A stretch of DNA of 24,417 nt from JALZHR01 sp036389695. GTDB taxonomy: Bacteria; Acidobacteriota; Blastocatellia; Pyrinomonadales; Pyrinomonadaceae. The translations under genes and the position numbers were made by a program. Below, piece by piece: positions 7,050-14,531 of the stretch. Each line of letters begins with the position of its first letter. The first letter of the stretch is position 1. The DNA lies in the NCBI GenBank assembly GCA_036389695.1, contig DASVWG010000233.1:1-24417 (forward strand), given 5' to 3'. The notes beneath the pieces were generated by a model that was not told the origin of the DNA, made no database searches, and saw nothing but the letters and a program-made list of their open reading frames with translations.

Positions 7050-8081
7050 ATGAAATTACTGATAATCGGCGGAACAAAATTCTTGGGTCGTCATTTAATC
7101 GCGGCGGCGCGGGGCGGCGGTCACGCGGTCACGCTTTTTAATCGCGGCAGGCATTCGACGGAAAATTTCGCCGGCGTCGAGCAGATTCACGGCGACCGTC
7201 ATAGCGATTTGGATAAATTGAGCGGGCGCGCGTGGGATGCCGTCATCGACACTTGCGGCTATCTGCCGCAGAGCGTCAAAGCGTCGGCGGAAGCGCTGAA
7301 AGACGCCGCCGGTCAATACGTTTTCGTTTCCAGCATTTCCGCCTACGCCGGTTACAGCCAGCTCGATTTTGACGAAACCGCGCCCGTTGCCGAACTCAAT
7401 GACGAACAAATGGAAAGAGCCGCCGCGATTGACCCGCAGGGCGAATTGACCGGACCGGTTTTGGGCGAAATGTATGGCGCGCTGAAAGTTTTGTGCGAGC
7501 GCGAAGCCGAAAAAGCGATGCCCGGACGAGTTTTGCAGGTTCGCTCCGGCTTGATTGTCGGCTCTTTCGACCCGACCGACCGTTTCACATACTGGGTGAT
7601 GCGCGTCGCCAAAGGCGGCGAAGTTCTCGCGCCGGGCGCGCCGCAGCGCTTCGTCCAGTTAATCGACGCCCGCGATTTGTCGGAATGGATTATCAAAATG
7701 GTCGAGCAAAAGCTGGCGGGAATTTACAACGTCACCGGCAAGCCGTTTGAACTGACGATGCAGGCGATGCTCGAAGAAATCAAAAACGCGAGCGGCAGCG
7801 ACGCGCGTTTTACGTGGGTAAATGAAGATTTTCTGAATCAGGAAAAAGTCGGCGCGTGGGGCGAGATGCCTTTGTATCTGTCCGAATCGAGCGAGGAATT
7901 GAAAGGCTTTCTGGCGGCGAATGTCGATAAAGCTTTGCAGACCGGGCTCGAATTTCGCCCGCTGCGCGAAACGATTCGGGACACTTTAGACTGGCGAAAA
8001 ACGAAAACGGACGCGCTGAAAGCCGGAATCGACGCCGAAAGAGAAAAAGAATTACTGCGCAAATGGAGCGAACGGCAATAA
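7050..8081 (+). CDS. NAD-dependent epimerase/dehydratase (SDR superfamily)
   Basis: The protein has 343 residues from the ATG at 7050. The frame is open further upstream, but only a TTG start is available there and it would read through the hairpin at 6988-7034. The nucleotide-binding motif is right at the N-terminus: MKLLIIGGTKFLGRHL (a GGTxFLG variant of GxxGxxG). The extended-SDR catalytic residues are S94/S95 in VFVSSISAYAG and Tyr142/Lys146 in YGALK. The family acts on nucleotide-sugars or related substrates; the substrate cannot be read from the sequence. The GGTKFLG and FNRGR motifs place it near the CSP41-like and atypical epimerase groups. Confidence 0.85.
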   Translation: MKLLIIGGTKFLGRHLIAAARGGGHAVTLFNRGRHSTENFAGVEQIHGDRHSDLDKLSGRAWDAVIDTCGYLPQSVKASAEALKDAAGQYVFVSSISAYAGYSQLDFDETAPVAELNDEQMERAAAIDPQGELTGPVLGEMYGALKVLCEREAEKAMPGRVLQVRSGLIVGSFDPTDRFTYWVMRVAKGGEVLAPGAPQRFVQLIDARDLSEWIIKMVEQKLAGIYNVTGKPFELTMQAMLEEIKNASGSDARFTWVNEDFLNQEKVGAWGEMPLYLSESSEELKGFLAANVDKALQTGLEFRPLRETIRDTLDWRKTKTDALKAGIDAEREKELLRKWSERQ

Positions 8082-8104
8082 AATTTTTTTCGTAATAAAG
8101 CGGT

Positions 8105-8623
8105 ATGAAAAAAATTTTAGTCATCGGCTCAAGCGGCGCGGGCAAATCCACTTTCGCCCGCCTCTTAGGCGAAAAAACCGGCTTGGAAGTCATTCATCTG
8201 GATAAGCTTTACTGGAAACCGAACTGGGTCGAAACAACGGATAAAGACGAGTGGAAAGCGACAGTGCAAAAAGCTCTGGACGGTGACGCGTGGATAATGG
8301 ACGGCAATTACAGCGGCACTCTGGAGATGCGTCTCGAAAAATGCGACACGGTAATTTTTCTCGATATGCCGCGTGCGCTCTGCGTTTACCGGATTTTGAA
8401 AAGACTCGCTTTCCATCGCCCCGGCGCGCGCCCGGATATGACGGAAGGCTGCGACGAAAGATTCGACCGGGAATTTATCAAATTTATCGAATGGACGTGG
8501 AATTACCCTTCGCGCTCAAAACCGAAAGTCGAGGCATTGCTGAAACGCTGCGAAAATGAAAAAACGATAATTCGCCTGAAATCAAAAAGAGAAGTCGAGA
8601 ATTTTCTGCTGAACTGTTCATAA
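8105..8623 (+). CDS. P-loop nucleotide kinase-like ATPase (topology-modulation/FlaR-like)
   Basis: This 172-residue protein has a Walker A motif at residues 8-16 (GSSGAGKST) and an acceptor-side motif HLDKLYWKPNW. A conserved WIMDGNYSGT follows, and then a Walker B-like VIFLDMPRALCVYRI. This order is that of adenylate kinase-like proteins annotated as 'topology modulation protein' or AAA_17/AAA_18. They are probably small-molecule kinases, but the substrate is unknown. It follows the epimerase by 23 bases and may share its transcript. Confidence 0.8.
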   Translation: MKKILVIGSSGAGKSTFARLLGEKTGLEVIHLDKLYWKPNWVETTDKDEWKATVQKALDGDAWIMDGNYSGTLEMRLEKCDTVIFLDMPRALCVYRILKRLAFHRPGARPDMTEGCDERFDREFIKFIEWTWNYPSRSKPKVEALLKRCENEKTIIRLKSKREVENFLLNCS

Positions 8624-8630
8624 GTTTCCG

Positions 8631-8655
8631 TGTTAAAATGCCTTTGAGCAGGGAG
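8631..8655 (+). promoter_or_regulatory. Extended -10 and strong ribosome binding site of the VapB-like/VapC-like pair
   Basis: TGTTAAAAT (8631-8639) is an extended -10 (TGn then TAAAAT). GGGAG (8651-8655) lies seven bases before the ATG at 8663. No clear -35 is visible. Confidence 0.4.
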
Positions 8656-8662
8656 AGTTTTT

Positions 8663-8914
8663 ATGGGACAAGTCATTATCGAAGTGCCGCAAAATATCAA
8701 TCTTAAATTCAGCGTTAAGAGCGCCGAAGTCGTCGATGAAATTTTGCAATTGATTAAAGAAAGCCCGAAGCAGTCGGAAACGATTCAACTAACCTATCCA
8801 TATGATTTGGATGACGTTGACGCAACGGAAGCGTATGGAATCTGGGCTGACCGCGAAGAATCGGCTGAAGAAATCGCACGGAGGATTCGCGACCGTAACA
8901 ATGGGAAAATATGA
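8663..8914 (+). CDS. Putative VapB-type antitoxin
   Basis: This 83-residue acidic protein begins MGQVIIEVPQNINLKFSVKS and ends EESAEEIARRIRDRNNGKI, a tail typical of antitoxins that wrap their toxin. No DNA-binding fold is obvious. It overlaps the PIN-domain gene by four bases (ATGA), the usual layout of an antitoxin-toxin pair. The antitoxin role rests on that context. Confidence 0.65.
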   Translation: MGQVIIEVPQNINLKFSVKSAEVVDEILQLIKESPKQSETIQLTYPYDLDDVDATEAYGIWADREESAEEIARRIRDRNNGKI

Positions 8915-9277
8915 TTGAATATTTGGTTGATACAAATGTTTTATCCAAAGTTTTTAAAAACGATTTTCCGGTAATACAATTTGTAGAGAGCTTCGACGCC
9001 GCTATTGACACGACGATTTATATTGAATGTTTACAAGGCTCAAAATCCAATCATGAAAAGCGTGTGATTGAAAAATATTTGATTCGTTTCGATAACTCCG
9101 ACATCTTCAGGTCGCGCGATTAATTTGATTCGTACTTACTCGAATACGCACGGCTTACTATTCGCCGACGCTTTGATTGCCGCAACGGTGCTGGAAAATG
9201 ATTTGACGATTGTTACTTACAACATTGATGATTTTAAATTTATTCAAGGCTTAAAATATTTAAAGCCAGCAATTTAA
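8911..9277 (+). pseudogene. VapC-like PIN-domain toxin, frameshifted
   Basis: PIN-domain toxins are Mg-dependent ribonucleases with four acidic residues. The first frame (8911-9123) gives VDTNVLSKVF (first Asp), T-I-Y-I-E-C-L-Q-G (the conserved Glu) and then stops. The +1 frame, open from 9083 to the TAA at 9275-9277, continues the domain: RAINLIRTYSNTHGL, F-A-D-A-L-I-A-A-T (third acidic residue) and N-I-D-D-F (fourth). Joined, they make a normal PIN protein of about 120 residues. The break must lie between 9083 and 9120. It could be a real mutation, a sequencing error or, less likely, programmed frameshifting. Confidence 0.8.
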
Positions 9278-9279
9278 CT

Positions 9280-9492
9280 ATGTTCTTAATCATTGGCACA
9301 AAATTCTTTTCATGGGGTTCGCAAGCCACAGCACCGATGCGCTGCGGGCAGTGTAATACGGTCGCGCCGTTTCGGGAGAAAAAGGGAATGCGGTTTATCA
9401 CTTTGTTTTTCGTGATTCCGATTATCCCGATTAGCGGCATGAAGGAGCTTGCCGAATGTCCGAACTGCAAGGCGAAATACGAGATGAATTAA
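9280..9492 (+). CDS. Small zinc-ribbon protein
   Basis: A 70-residue protein with two Cys pairs, C-G-Q-C (residues 22-25) and C-P-N-C (60-63), forming a treble-clef or zinc-ribbon site. A hydrophobic stretch (about 39-51, FITLFFVIPIIPI) between the pairs resembles the membrane-associated zinc_ribbon_15 type. The start is three bases after the broken vapC stop. Function unknown. Confidence 0.7.
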   Translation: MFLIIGTKFFSWGSQATAPMRCGQCNTVAPFREKKGMRFITLFFVIPIIPISGMKELAECPNCKAKYEMN

Positions 9493-9935
9493 AGATGAGC
9501 TTTCACGAATGGCAAAACGGCGAATTCACCATCAGCACCGACCGCGCGCGGCTGCAGACGGACGCGATTCAAAAATTTTTGACCGAAGAATCCTACTGGG
9601 CAAAAACGCGGACGCCGGAGCAAACCGCGACGGCGATAAAAAATTCCTTGCCTTTTGGCGTCTATAAAGGCGAAAATCAAATCGGGTTCGCCCGCGTCGT
9701 GACCGATTACGCGACGTTTGCCTATCTCGGCGATGTTTATATTCTGGCGGAATATCGCGGTCGGGGCTTGAGCAAATGGCTGATGGACGTGATTATCAAT
9801 CATCCCGATTTGCAGAATTTTCGGCGCTGGATTCTGGCGACGCGCGACGCGCACGCGCTTTACGAAAAATTCGGATTCACCGCCTTAAAAGCGCCCGGGC
9901 GCTGGATGGAAAAAGCCGCGCCGAACGCTTATTAA
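9456..9935 (+). CDS. GNAT family N-acetyltransferase
   Basis: Transfers an acetyl group from acetyl-CoA to an unknown amine. The GNAT core is VTDYATFAYLGDVYILAEYR with the acetyl-CoA pyrophosphate loop R-G-R-G-L-S-K-W-L (R/Q-x-x-G-x-G/A), ending A-L-Y-E-K-F-G-F. This is the compact single-domain type. I chose ATG 9456 because AAGGAG (9442-9447) lies eight bases before it, which makes a 37-base overlap with the zinc-ribbon gene. ATG 9495, just after that gene's stop, is the alternative, and the recognisable family sequence starts there. Confidence 0.85.
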   Translation: MSELQGEIRDELKMSFHEWQNGEFTISTDRARLQTDAIQKFLTEESYWAKTRTPEQTATAIKNSLPFGVYKGENQIGFARVVTDYATFAYLGDVYILAEYRGRGLSKWLMDVIINHPDLQNFRRWILATRDAHALYEKFGFTALKAPGRWMEKAAPNAY

Positions 9936-9943
9936 ACGAAAAA

Positions 9944-9952
9944 TGTTATGAT
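9944..9952 (+). promoter_or_regulatory. Possible extended -10 upstream of gpmI
   Basis: TGTTATGAT fits TGn plus TATGAT and lies about 90 bases before the gpmI ATG. No -35 is recognisable. Confidence 0.25.
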
Positions 9953-10041
9953 GTTTCCGAGCACGGCAATTTCCGGCACGGGGTTAAAAGCCAATGCGGA
10001 CATTAAAACTTGGAAACTGGAGCTTTAGTTTTGGAACAGAT

Positions 10042-11589
10042 ATGAGCAGCAAAACGCGCCGACCGCTCGCGCTGGTAATTTTAGACGGCTGGGGTTATTC
10101 GCCGCGCCGCGAGGGCAACGCCATCGCGCTGGCGCACACGCCGTATTACGACGAAATTTGCGCCAAATATCCGAAAACGCTGCTGGAAGCGTCGGGCGCG
10201 CGCGTCGGTCTGCCCGAAGGCGTGACGGGCAGCTCGGAAGTCGGGCATATGAACATCGGCGCGGGGCGCATTATTCATTCGGAAGTGGCGCGCATCAAAC
10301 AATCTATCCGCGCGGGCGAGTTTTTTGAAAATAAAGTTTTAACGGAAGCGATGCAGCGGGCGAAAGATTCGGCGCTTCATCTCATCGGGTTATTGTCTGA
10401 CGGCGACGTTCATTCGTCGCAGGAAAATCTTTTCTCGCTCGTGCGGATGGCGAAAAAAGCGGGCGTGCAAAACGTTTTCGTGCACGGCATTCTGGACGGT
10501 CGCGACGTCGCGCCGCGCACCGCCGACATTTACGTCGAAGCTCTGGAAATTAAATTAGCCGATATCGGTCTGGGCACGGTCGCGACGCTCTGCGGGCGTT
10601 ATTACGCGATGGACAAAGACCAGAATTGGGAGCGCACGGCGCGCGCTTACACGATGCTCGTCCACGCCGAAGGCGAGCGCAGCCGCGATGCCGTGTCCGC
10701 GATTCGCAACTCTTTCCTGCGCGGCATCGCCGACGAATTTATCCAGCCGATTATTCTGGAAAATCCGAACGGAACGCCGGTCACGACCGTCAAAAACGGC
10801 GACGTCGTCATCTTTTTCAATCATCGCGCCGACCGTATGCGCCAGCTCGTCAAATCACTTTCGGTCTCGGAGGCAAACGAATTTCAGCCCGCCGGAAAAC
10901 CGAAAATTCACACGGTTTGCCTGACCGAATACGACCGCGCTTTCGAGCTGCCGGTCGCGTTTCCGCCCGCCGAAGAATCAAACGTTCTGGCGCAGGTTTT
11001 CGCCCGCAACGGCGTTTTAAACTGCCGCCTGACCGAGACGGAAAAATACGCGCACATCACGTATTTCTTTAACGGCGGCGTCGAGGTCGAGCATCCGTGC
11101 GAGCAGCGCGTTCTGGTTCCTTCGCCGAAAAATTCGACGCACGAATTTCAGCCGGAAATGAGCAGCTTTAAAGTCACCGACAAACTTCTGCGCGGTCTGG
11201 AAGCGGGCGAAAACGACGTTTTTATCGTCAATATCGCCGCGCCCGATATGGTCGCGCACACGGGAAATCTGGAAAAAACCATCGAAGCCGTCCAGTTTGT
11301 CGACAGCTGTCTGGGCGGCATCGTGCGGAAAATCAAGGAAGTGGGCGGCGTCGCGCTCATCACGAGTGACCACGGCAACTGCGAGGAAATGGCGGATTTA
11401 AACACGGGCGAGCCGAACAACACGCACACGGCAAATCCCGTCCCGTTTCACCTGGTCGACGACCGCGCCAACGGCACAAGATTGCGCACCGACGGCGCTT
11501 TGGAAGACATCGCGCCGACGATTCTCGGAATTTTAGGTATCGAAAAGCCATCGGAAATGACGGGCAAGGATTTGCGCGTCGAACATTAA
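10042..11589 (+). CDS. gpmI: 2,3-bisphosphoglycerate-independent phosphoglycerate mutase
   Basis: Interconverts 3- and 2-phosphoglycerate using Mn2+, the step before enolase. From ATG 10042 it has 515 residues, the family norm; an upstream ATG at 9994 would add a 16-residue non-conserved leader. Motifs run in order: LDGWG (metal ligand Asp15), GSSEVGHMNIG with the phosphorylated Ser65, LLSDGDVHSS, HGILDGRDVAPRTA, CGRYYAMDKDQNWERT, NHRADRMRQL, then the alkaline-phosphatase-like metal sites NIAAPDMVAHTGN and ITSDHGNCEEM, and NTHTANPVP. All catalytic motifs are intact. Confidence 0.97.
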   Translation: MSSKTRRPLALVILDGWGYSPRREGNAIALAHTPYYDEICAKYPKTLLEASGARVGLPEGVTGSSEVGHMNIGAGRIIHSEVARIKQSIRAGEFFENKVLTEAMQRAKDSALHLIGLLSDGDVHSSQENLFSLVRMAKKAGVQNVFVHGILDGRDVAPRTADIYVEALEIKLADIGLGTVATLCGRYYAMDKDQNWERTARAYTMLVHAEGERSRDAVSAIRNSFLRGIADEFIQPIILENPNGTPVTTVKNGDVVIFFNHRADRMRQLVKSLSVSEANEFQPAGKPKIHTVCLTEYDRAFELPVAFPPAEESNVLAQVFARNGVLNCRLTETEKYAHITYFFNGGVEVEHPCEQRVLVPSPKNSTHEFQPEMSSFKVTDKLLRGLEAGENDVFIVNIAAPDMVAHTGNLEKTIEAVQFVDSCLGGIVRKIKEVGGVALITSDHGNCEEMADLNTGEPNNTHTANPVPFHLVDDRANGTRLRTDGALEDIAPTILGILGIEKPSEMTGKDLRVEH

Positions 11590-11594
11590 AAGAA

Positions 11595-11702
11595 CGTAAA
11601 TAGTGAATCGTAAATCGTAAATAGAAAGAAAGCGTTTATTACGAAAAACCTATTTACGATTTACGATTCACTATTTACGATTCGCGATTCACGATTTACG
11701 AT
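11595..11702. repeat. Heptamer-built inverted repeat A (perfect 30-bp stem)
   Basis: The left arm (11595-11624) is CGTAAAT-AGTGAAT-CGTAAAT-CGTAAAT-AG; the right arm (11650-11679) is its exact reverse complement around a 25-base loop. Three more inverted heptamers (ATTCGCG, ATTCACG, ATTTACG) follow to 11700. The units are variants of (A/C)GTRAAT. The array fills the gap between gpmI and dacB. A related array with the same units is at 14428-14531. Confidence 0.9.
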
Positions 11703-11708
11703 ATTAGA

Positions 11709-13406
11709 ATGAAGTATTTTTCGCTTGCCGGAATTCACCTTTTGGCATTTTTTCTGTTCGCTTTAACTTTCAACGGCTGCCGCTCAAACCAGTCGGCGGA
11801 AACTCCGTCGCAGTCCGATTCCAATTCGCAAGTCGTTTTGCCTGACGATGCGAATAAATCTTCTTTTGAAATTCCCGCGCCGAATATCAATCTCGCCAAC
11901 CCGCTGGTCGTTTCGCAAAAGCCGGAAGACGTGGCGTTGTGCGAGAAAATCAATCGGCGGATTGAGGAAAGCCCGGTTTCAAACGCGCGCTGGGGCGTTT
12001 TTGCCGTGAGCTTGAAAGACGGGCGCGTCGTCTGCTCGCGCGACGGGCGCAAGCTTTTTAATCCGGCTTCGATTCAGAAAACCTTGACGGCAATCGTCGC
12101 GCTCGACAAATTGGGCGCGGATTTTCGCTGGAAAACTTCCGTCTATGCGGAAAATCAGATTGATGCGGACGGAACATTAAACGGCAATCTGACGCTTTAC
12201 GGCGAAGGCGCGCCGGATTTTGATGCGGCGGCGGCGCTGGAAAATCTCGTCAGCCAGCTGCAGGCGAAAGGCTTAAAGCGTGTGAAGGGAAATATAACGG
12301 GCGACGAAAGTTATTTTCGCGGCGACACAATCGGCGACGGCTGGACGTGGAACGAGCTGCAATGGTATTACGGCGCGGAAGCGTCGGCGCTGACGTTTAA
12401 CGAAAATACCGCTTTTATCAACGTCGAAAACGGCTCGCCGCGCGCTTCGACCGATTATATTCAAGTGACTATCGGCAATCCCGCGACCGCCGAAAATAAT
12501 ACGAGCGGCGGCGAGGCTTCCGGCATCAAGCGCGGGCTTTCCGACAATAATTTCTACGTCTGGGGAAACTCGAAAAATTTCGGCGCGCGCGTCGCCGTGC
12601 ATAATCCGGCGGGGCTGGCGGCGAAAAATCTGAAAGAGGCGCTGGAGAAAAAAGGCATCGCGGTCGAGGGCGAAATCCGCTCGCGCGATTGGAAGGCGAA
12701 CGATAAATTCGATGCGGCGAAAGCTCAACTGCTGGCGTCGGTCGAAAGCCAGACGCTCGGCGAAATCGTGCGCAGGATGAACAAGCATTCCGTCAATCTC
12801 TACGCCGAACTGATTTTGCGAACTATCGGAAAACGTTTTGCCGCCAACGTGCCGGGCGACATCCAGCAGCCGCAAAACGTGCGCGGCGACGACACGGCTG
12901 GCGCGGCGATTATCAAACAATGGCTCCGGCAGCGTAATGTCGCGACCGAAGAAATAGAAATTCACGACGGTTCAGGCTTGTCAAGGCTCGATTTCGTCAC
13001 GCCCGAATCTTTCGGCAGAGCCTTTATTTACGCGGCGCAAAGCCCATTTGCGCAAGCCTTCACCGATTCGCTGCCGATTGCCGCGACCGACGGCACGCTC
13101 GGCGGTCGCCTGGCGAAAGTGAAAGGAAAAGTGCTGGCGAAAACCGGCACGATTACTTTTGTCAATTCGCTCGCCGGTTATGCCGATAACGCGTCCGGCG
13201 AGGTTTTCGCCTTCGCCGTCATCACCAACAACGACACGCGCAAAAACGGGACGGTCGGCATCATCGACGCGGTGACGACGATTCTGGTAACGGGAACGGA
13301 CGAGAAAGAAACGGAGAAAGAAGCGAAAGCGGCGAATAATAATCAAAACAATAACGGCAACGCGAATGCGAATCAGCCGAATTTTGTACTTAGAAAAAAC
13401 AATTAA
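11709..13406 (+). CDS. dacB: D-alanyl-D-alanine carboxypeptidase/endopeptidase (PBP4 type, peptidase S13)
   Basis: Acts on peptidoglycan stem peptides in the periplasm. Of 565 residues, 1-24 form a hydrophobic leader ending T-F-N-G-C, so Cys24 may be lipidated. All three penicillin-binding motifs are present in order: S121-I-Q-K124 (SxxK, nucleophile), S-V-N in MNKHSVNLYAEL, and K-T-G in LAKTGTITFVNSL. The long insert between SxxK and SxN is the mark of class C PBP4. The C-terminal 40 residues are an Asn/Gln-rich low-complexity tail. Its TAA stop overlaps the first base of heptamer array B. Confidence 0.93.
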   Translation: MKYFSLAGIHLLAFFLFALTFNGCRSNQSAETPSQSDSNSQVVLPDDANKSSFEIPAPNINLANPLVVSQKPEDVALCEKINRRIEESPVSNARWGVFAVSLKDGRVVCSRDGRKLFNPASIQKTLTAIVALDKLGADFRWKTSVYAENQIDADGTLNGNLTLYGEGAPDFDAAAALENLVSQLQAKGLKRVKGNITGDESYFRGDTIGDGWTWNELQWYYGAEASALTFNENTAFINVENGSPRASTDYIQVTIGNPATAENNTSGGEASGIKRGLSDNNFYVWGNSKNFGARVAVHNPAGLAAKNLKEALEKKGIAVEGEIRSRDWKANDKFDAAKAQLLASVESQTLGEIVRRMNKHSVNLYAELILRTIGKRFAANVPGDIQQPQNVRGDDTAGAAIIKQWLRQRNVATEEIEIHDGSGLSRLDFVTPESFGRAFIYAAQSPFAQAFTDSLPIAATDGTLGGRLAKVKGKVLAKTGTITFVNSLAGYADNASGEVFAFAVITNNDTRKNGTVGIIDAVTTILVTGTDEKETEKEAKAANNNQNNNGNANANQPNFVLRKNN

Positions 13407-13480
13407 ACTGATAACTGATAACTGATAACTGATAGTGAAGACAGCACAACTATCAGTTATCAGTTATCAGTTATCAGTTA
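13406..13480. repeat. Heptamer-built inverted repeat B (perfect 31-bp stem)
   Basis: Four head-to-tail AACTGAT units plus AGT (13406-13436) pair perfectly with ACT plus four ATCAGTT units (13449-13479) across a 12-base loop. It lies between convergent genes. The dacB stop touches its left edge, and the stop codon of the minus-strand zinc-ribbon gene (13478-13480) lies in its right edge. The unit differs from that of arrays A and C, but the architecture is the same. Confidence 0.92.
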
Positions 13481-13672
13481 TCTCATAAAGATTCCCATAA
13501 AAAAGAAAAGCCAGAACAGAATCATCAGAAACAGCGGAATAATCGTGATGAGCAGGCAGCCGAGATTTGCCCACGATTCCTGATTCCACGTGTAAGGCGC
13601 GGGGCACTCCGGGCATTCGCCTTTGCTCGCCAGAAAAGGGCGCTTGCATCGCGGGCAGATTTTGATTTCCAC
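13478..13672 (-). CDS. Small zinc-ribbon membrane protein
   Basis: A 64-residue protein with C-P-R-C (6-9) and C-P-E-C (20-23) forming a zinc ribbon, followed by one C-terminal membrane span (about 40-62, LLITIIPLFLMILFWLFFFM). The start is a GTG with no strong Shine-Dalgarno. The TAA stop is supplied by repeat B. It points towards dacB. Function unknown. The overlapping frame 13467-13649 on the same strand lacks the Cys pairs and looks like a shadow. Confidence 0.65.
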   Translation of the reverse strand: MEIKICPRCKRPFLASKGECPECPAPYTWNQESWANLGCLLITIIPLFLMILFWLFFFMGIFMR

Positions 13673-13805
13673 GCCGTTAGAATATCAAAAAACGCGGGCA
13701 ATATTTAGCGAATTTCCGTGCGTAAATGACTTTTCGCGGCTTTCGTGATAATCTTTTTTTCCTTTCAAATAACAAACAGATAAACGAGGAACTTATAACG
13801 CATTT

Positions 13806-14426
13806 ATGGTTGAAGAATTCGCTTTCGACAATACGGAAGAGCGCCGCAAATTTCGCAAAAACGGCGTCGGCTGGGTGGAAGTCATCGTCGGCTCGATGTT
13901 TTCGGGCAAATCCGAAGAATTGATTCGCCGTCTGAAACGCGCCAATATCGCGCGCCAGAAAGTTCAGGTTTTTAAACCGGCGATTGACATACGCTATTCG
14001 GTCGAGGAAATCGCCTCGCATTCGGGCTTGAAACACGGCTCGATTCCGGTCGCGTCGGCGAAAGAAATGCTCGATAAAGTCGAAATCGACACGGAAGTCG
14101 TCGGCATCGACGAAGGACAGTTTTTTGATTTGGAAGTCGTCAACGCCGTGAATTTTCTGGCAAATCGCGGAATGCGCGTGATTGTCGCCGGACTCGACCA
14201 GGATTACACGGGCAGACCTTTCGAGCCGATGCCGCAGCTTCTGGCGGTCGCCGAATTTATCACCAAAACTCACGCCATCTGCGTCAAATGCGGCGAAACG
14301 GCGAACTATTCACAGCGCACCGTCGAATCGGACGCCGTCGTCGAAGTCGGCGCGGCGGACAAATACGAAGCCCGCTGCCGCCGATGCTTCGTGCCGCATT
14401 CGGACACGCCGACGGTTGACGATTAA
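13806..14426 (+). CDS. tdk: Thymidine kinase (type II)
   Basis: Phosphorylates thymidine to dTMP in the salvage pathway. The protein has 206 residues. After a short charged leader, the P-loop is G29-S-M-F-S-G-K-S36. The catalytic Glu103 is in IDEGQFF, and AGLDQDYTGRPFEPMP is the family signature. The structural zinc site has four Cys: C159, C162, C191 and C194 (C-V-K-C and C-R-R-C). All elements are intact. The only purine-rich ribosome-binding-like sequence (GAGGAA) is about 20 bases upstream of the ATG. Heptamer array C starts two bases after its stop. Confidence 0.95.
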   Translation: MVEEFAFDNTEERRKFRKNGVGWVEVIVGSMFSGKSEELIRRLKRANIARQKVQVFKPAIDIRYSVEEIASHSGLKHGSIPVASAKEMLDKVEIDTEVVGIDEGQFFDLEVVNAVNFLANRGMRVIVAGLDQDYTGRPFEPMPQLLAVAEFITKTHAICVKCGETANYSQRTVESDAVVEVGAADKYEARCRRCFVPHSDTPTVDD

Positions 14427-14427
14427 G

Positions 14428-14531
14428 AAGTGAATAGTAAATCGTAAATAGTAAATCGTAAATAGTAAATCGTGAATCGTAAATAGTTAAATGTTTCTCG
14501 CTATTTACGATTCACGATTTACTATTCACTT
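14428..14531. repeat. Heptamer-built inverted repeat C
   Basis: Eight consecutive heptamers run from 14429 to 14484 (AGTGAAT, AGTAAAT, CGTAAAT, AGTAAAT, CGTAAAT, AGTAAAT, CGTGAAT, CGTAAAT). Four inverted units (ATTTACG, ATTCACG, ATTTACT, ATTCACT) run from 14503 to 14530. The innermost 23 bases (14464-14486 with 14501-14523) pair perfectly around a 14-base loop. The left arm has extra units, suggesting unit slippage. It separates convergent tdk and the sigma-factor gene, whose TGA stop is inside the last unit. Confidence 0.9.

Noticed and set aside
12273..12965. A 230-codon minus-strand open frame inside dacB.
   Set aside because: It is antisense to the PBP4 gene, which contains all three active-site motifs.
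13677..14273. A 198-codon open frame on the minus strand opposite tdk.
   Set aside because: It is the antisense shadow of thymidine kinase, rich in Arg, Asp and Phe as expected from reversed codons. The plus-strand gene has all catalytic motifs.
11595..14531. Heptamer arrays could be mistaken for CRISPR or for phase-variable coding repeats.
   Set aside because: Units are 7 bp without spacers, lie between genes, and are mirrored. None is in the middle of a reading frame.
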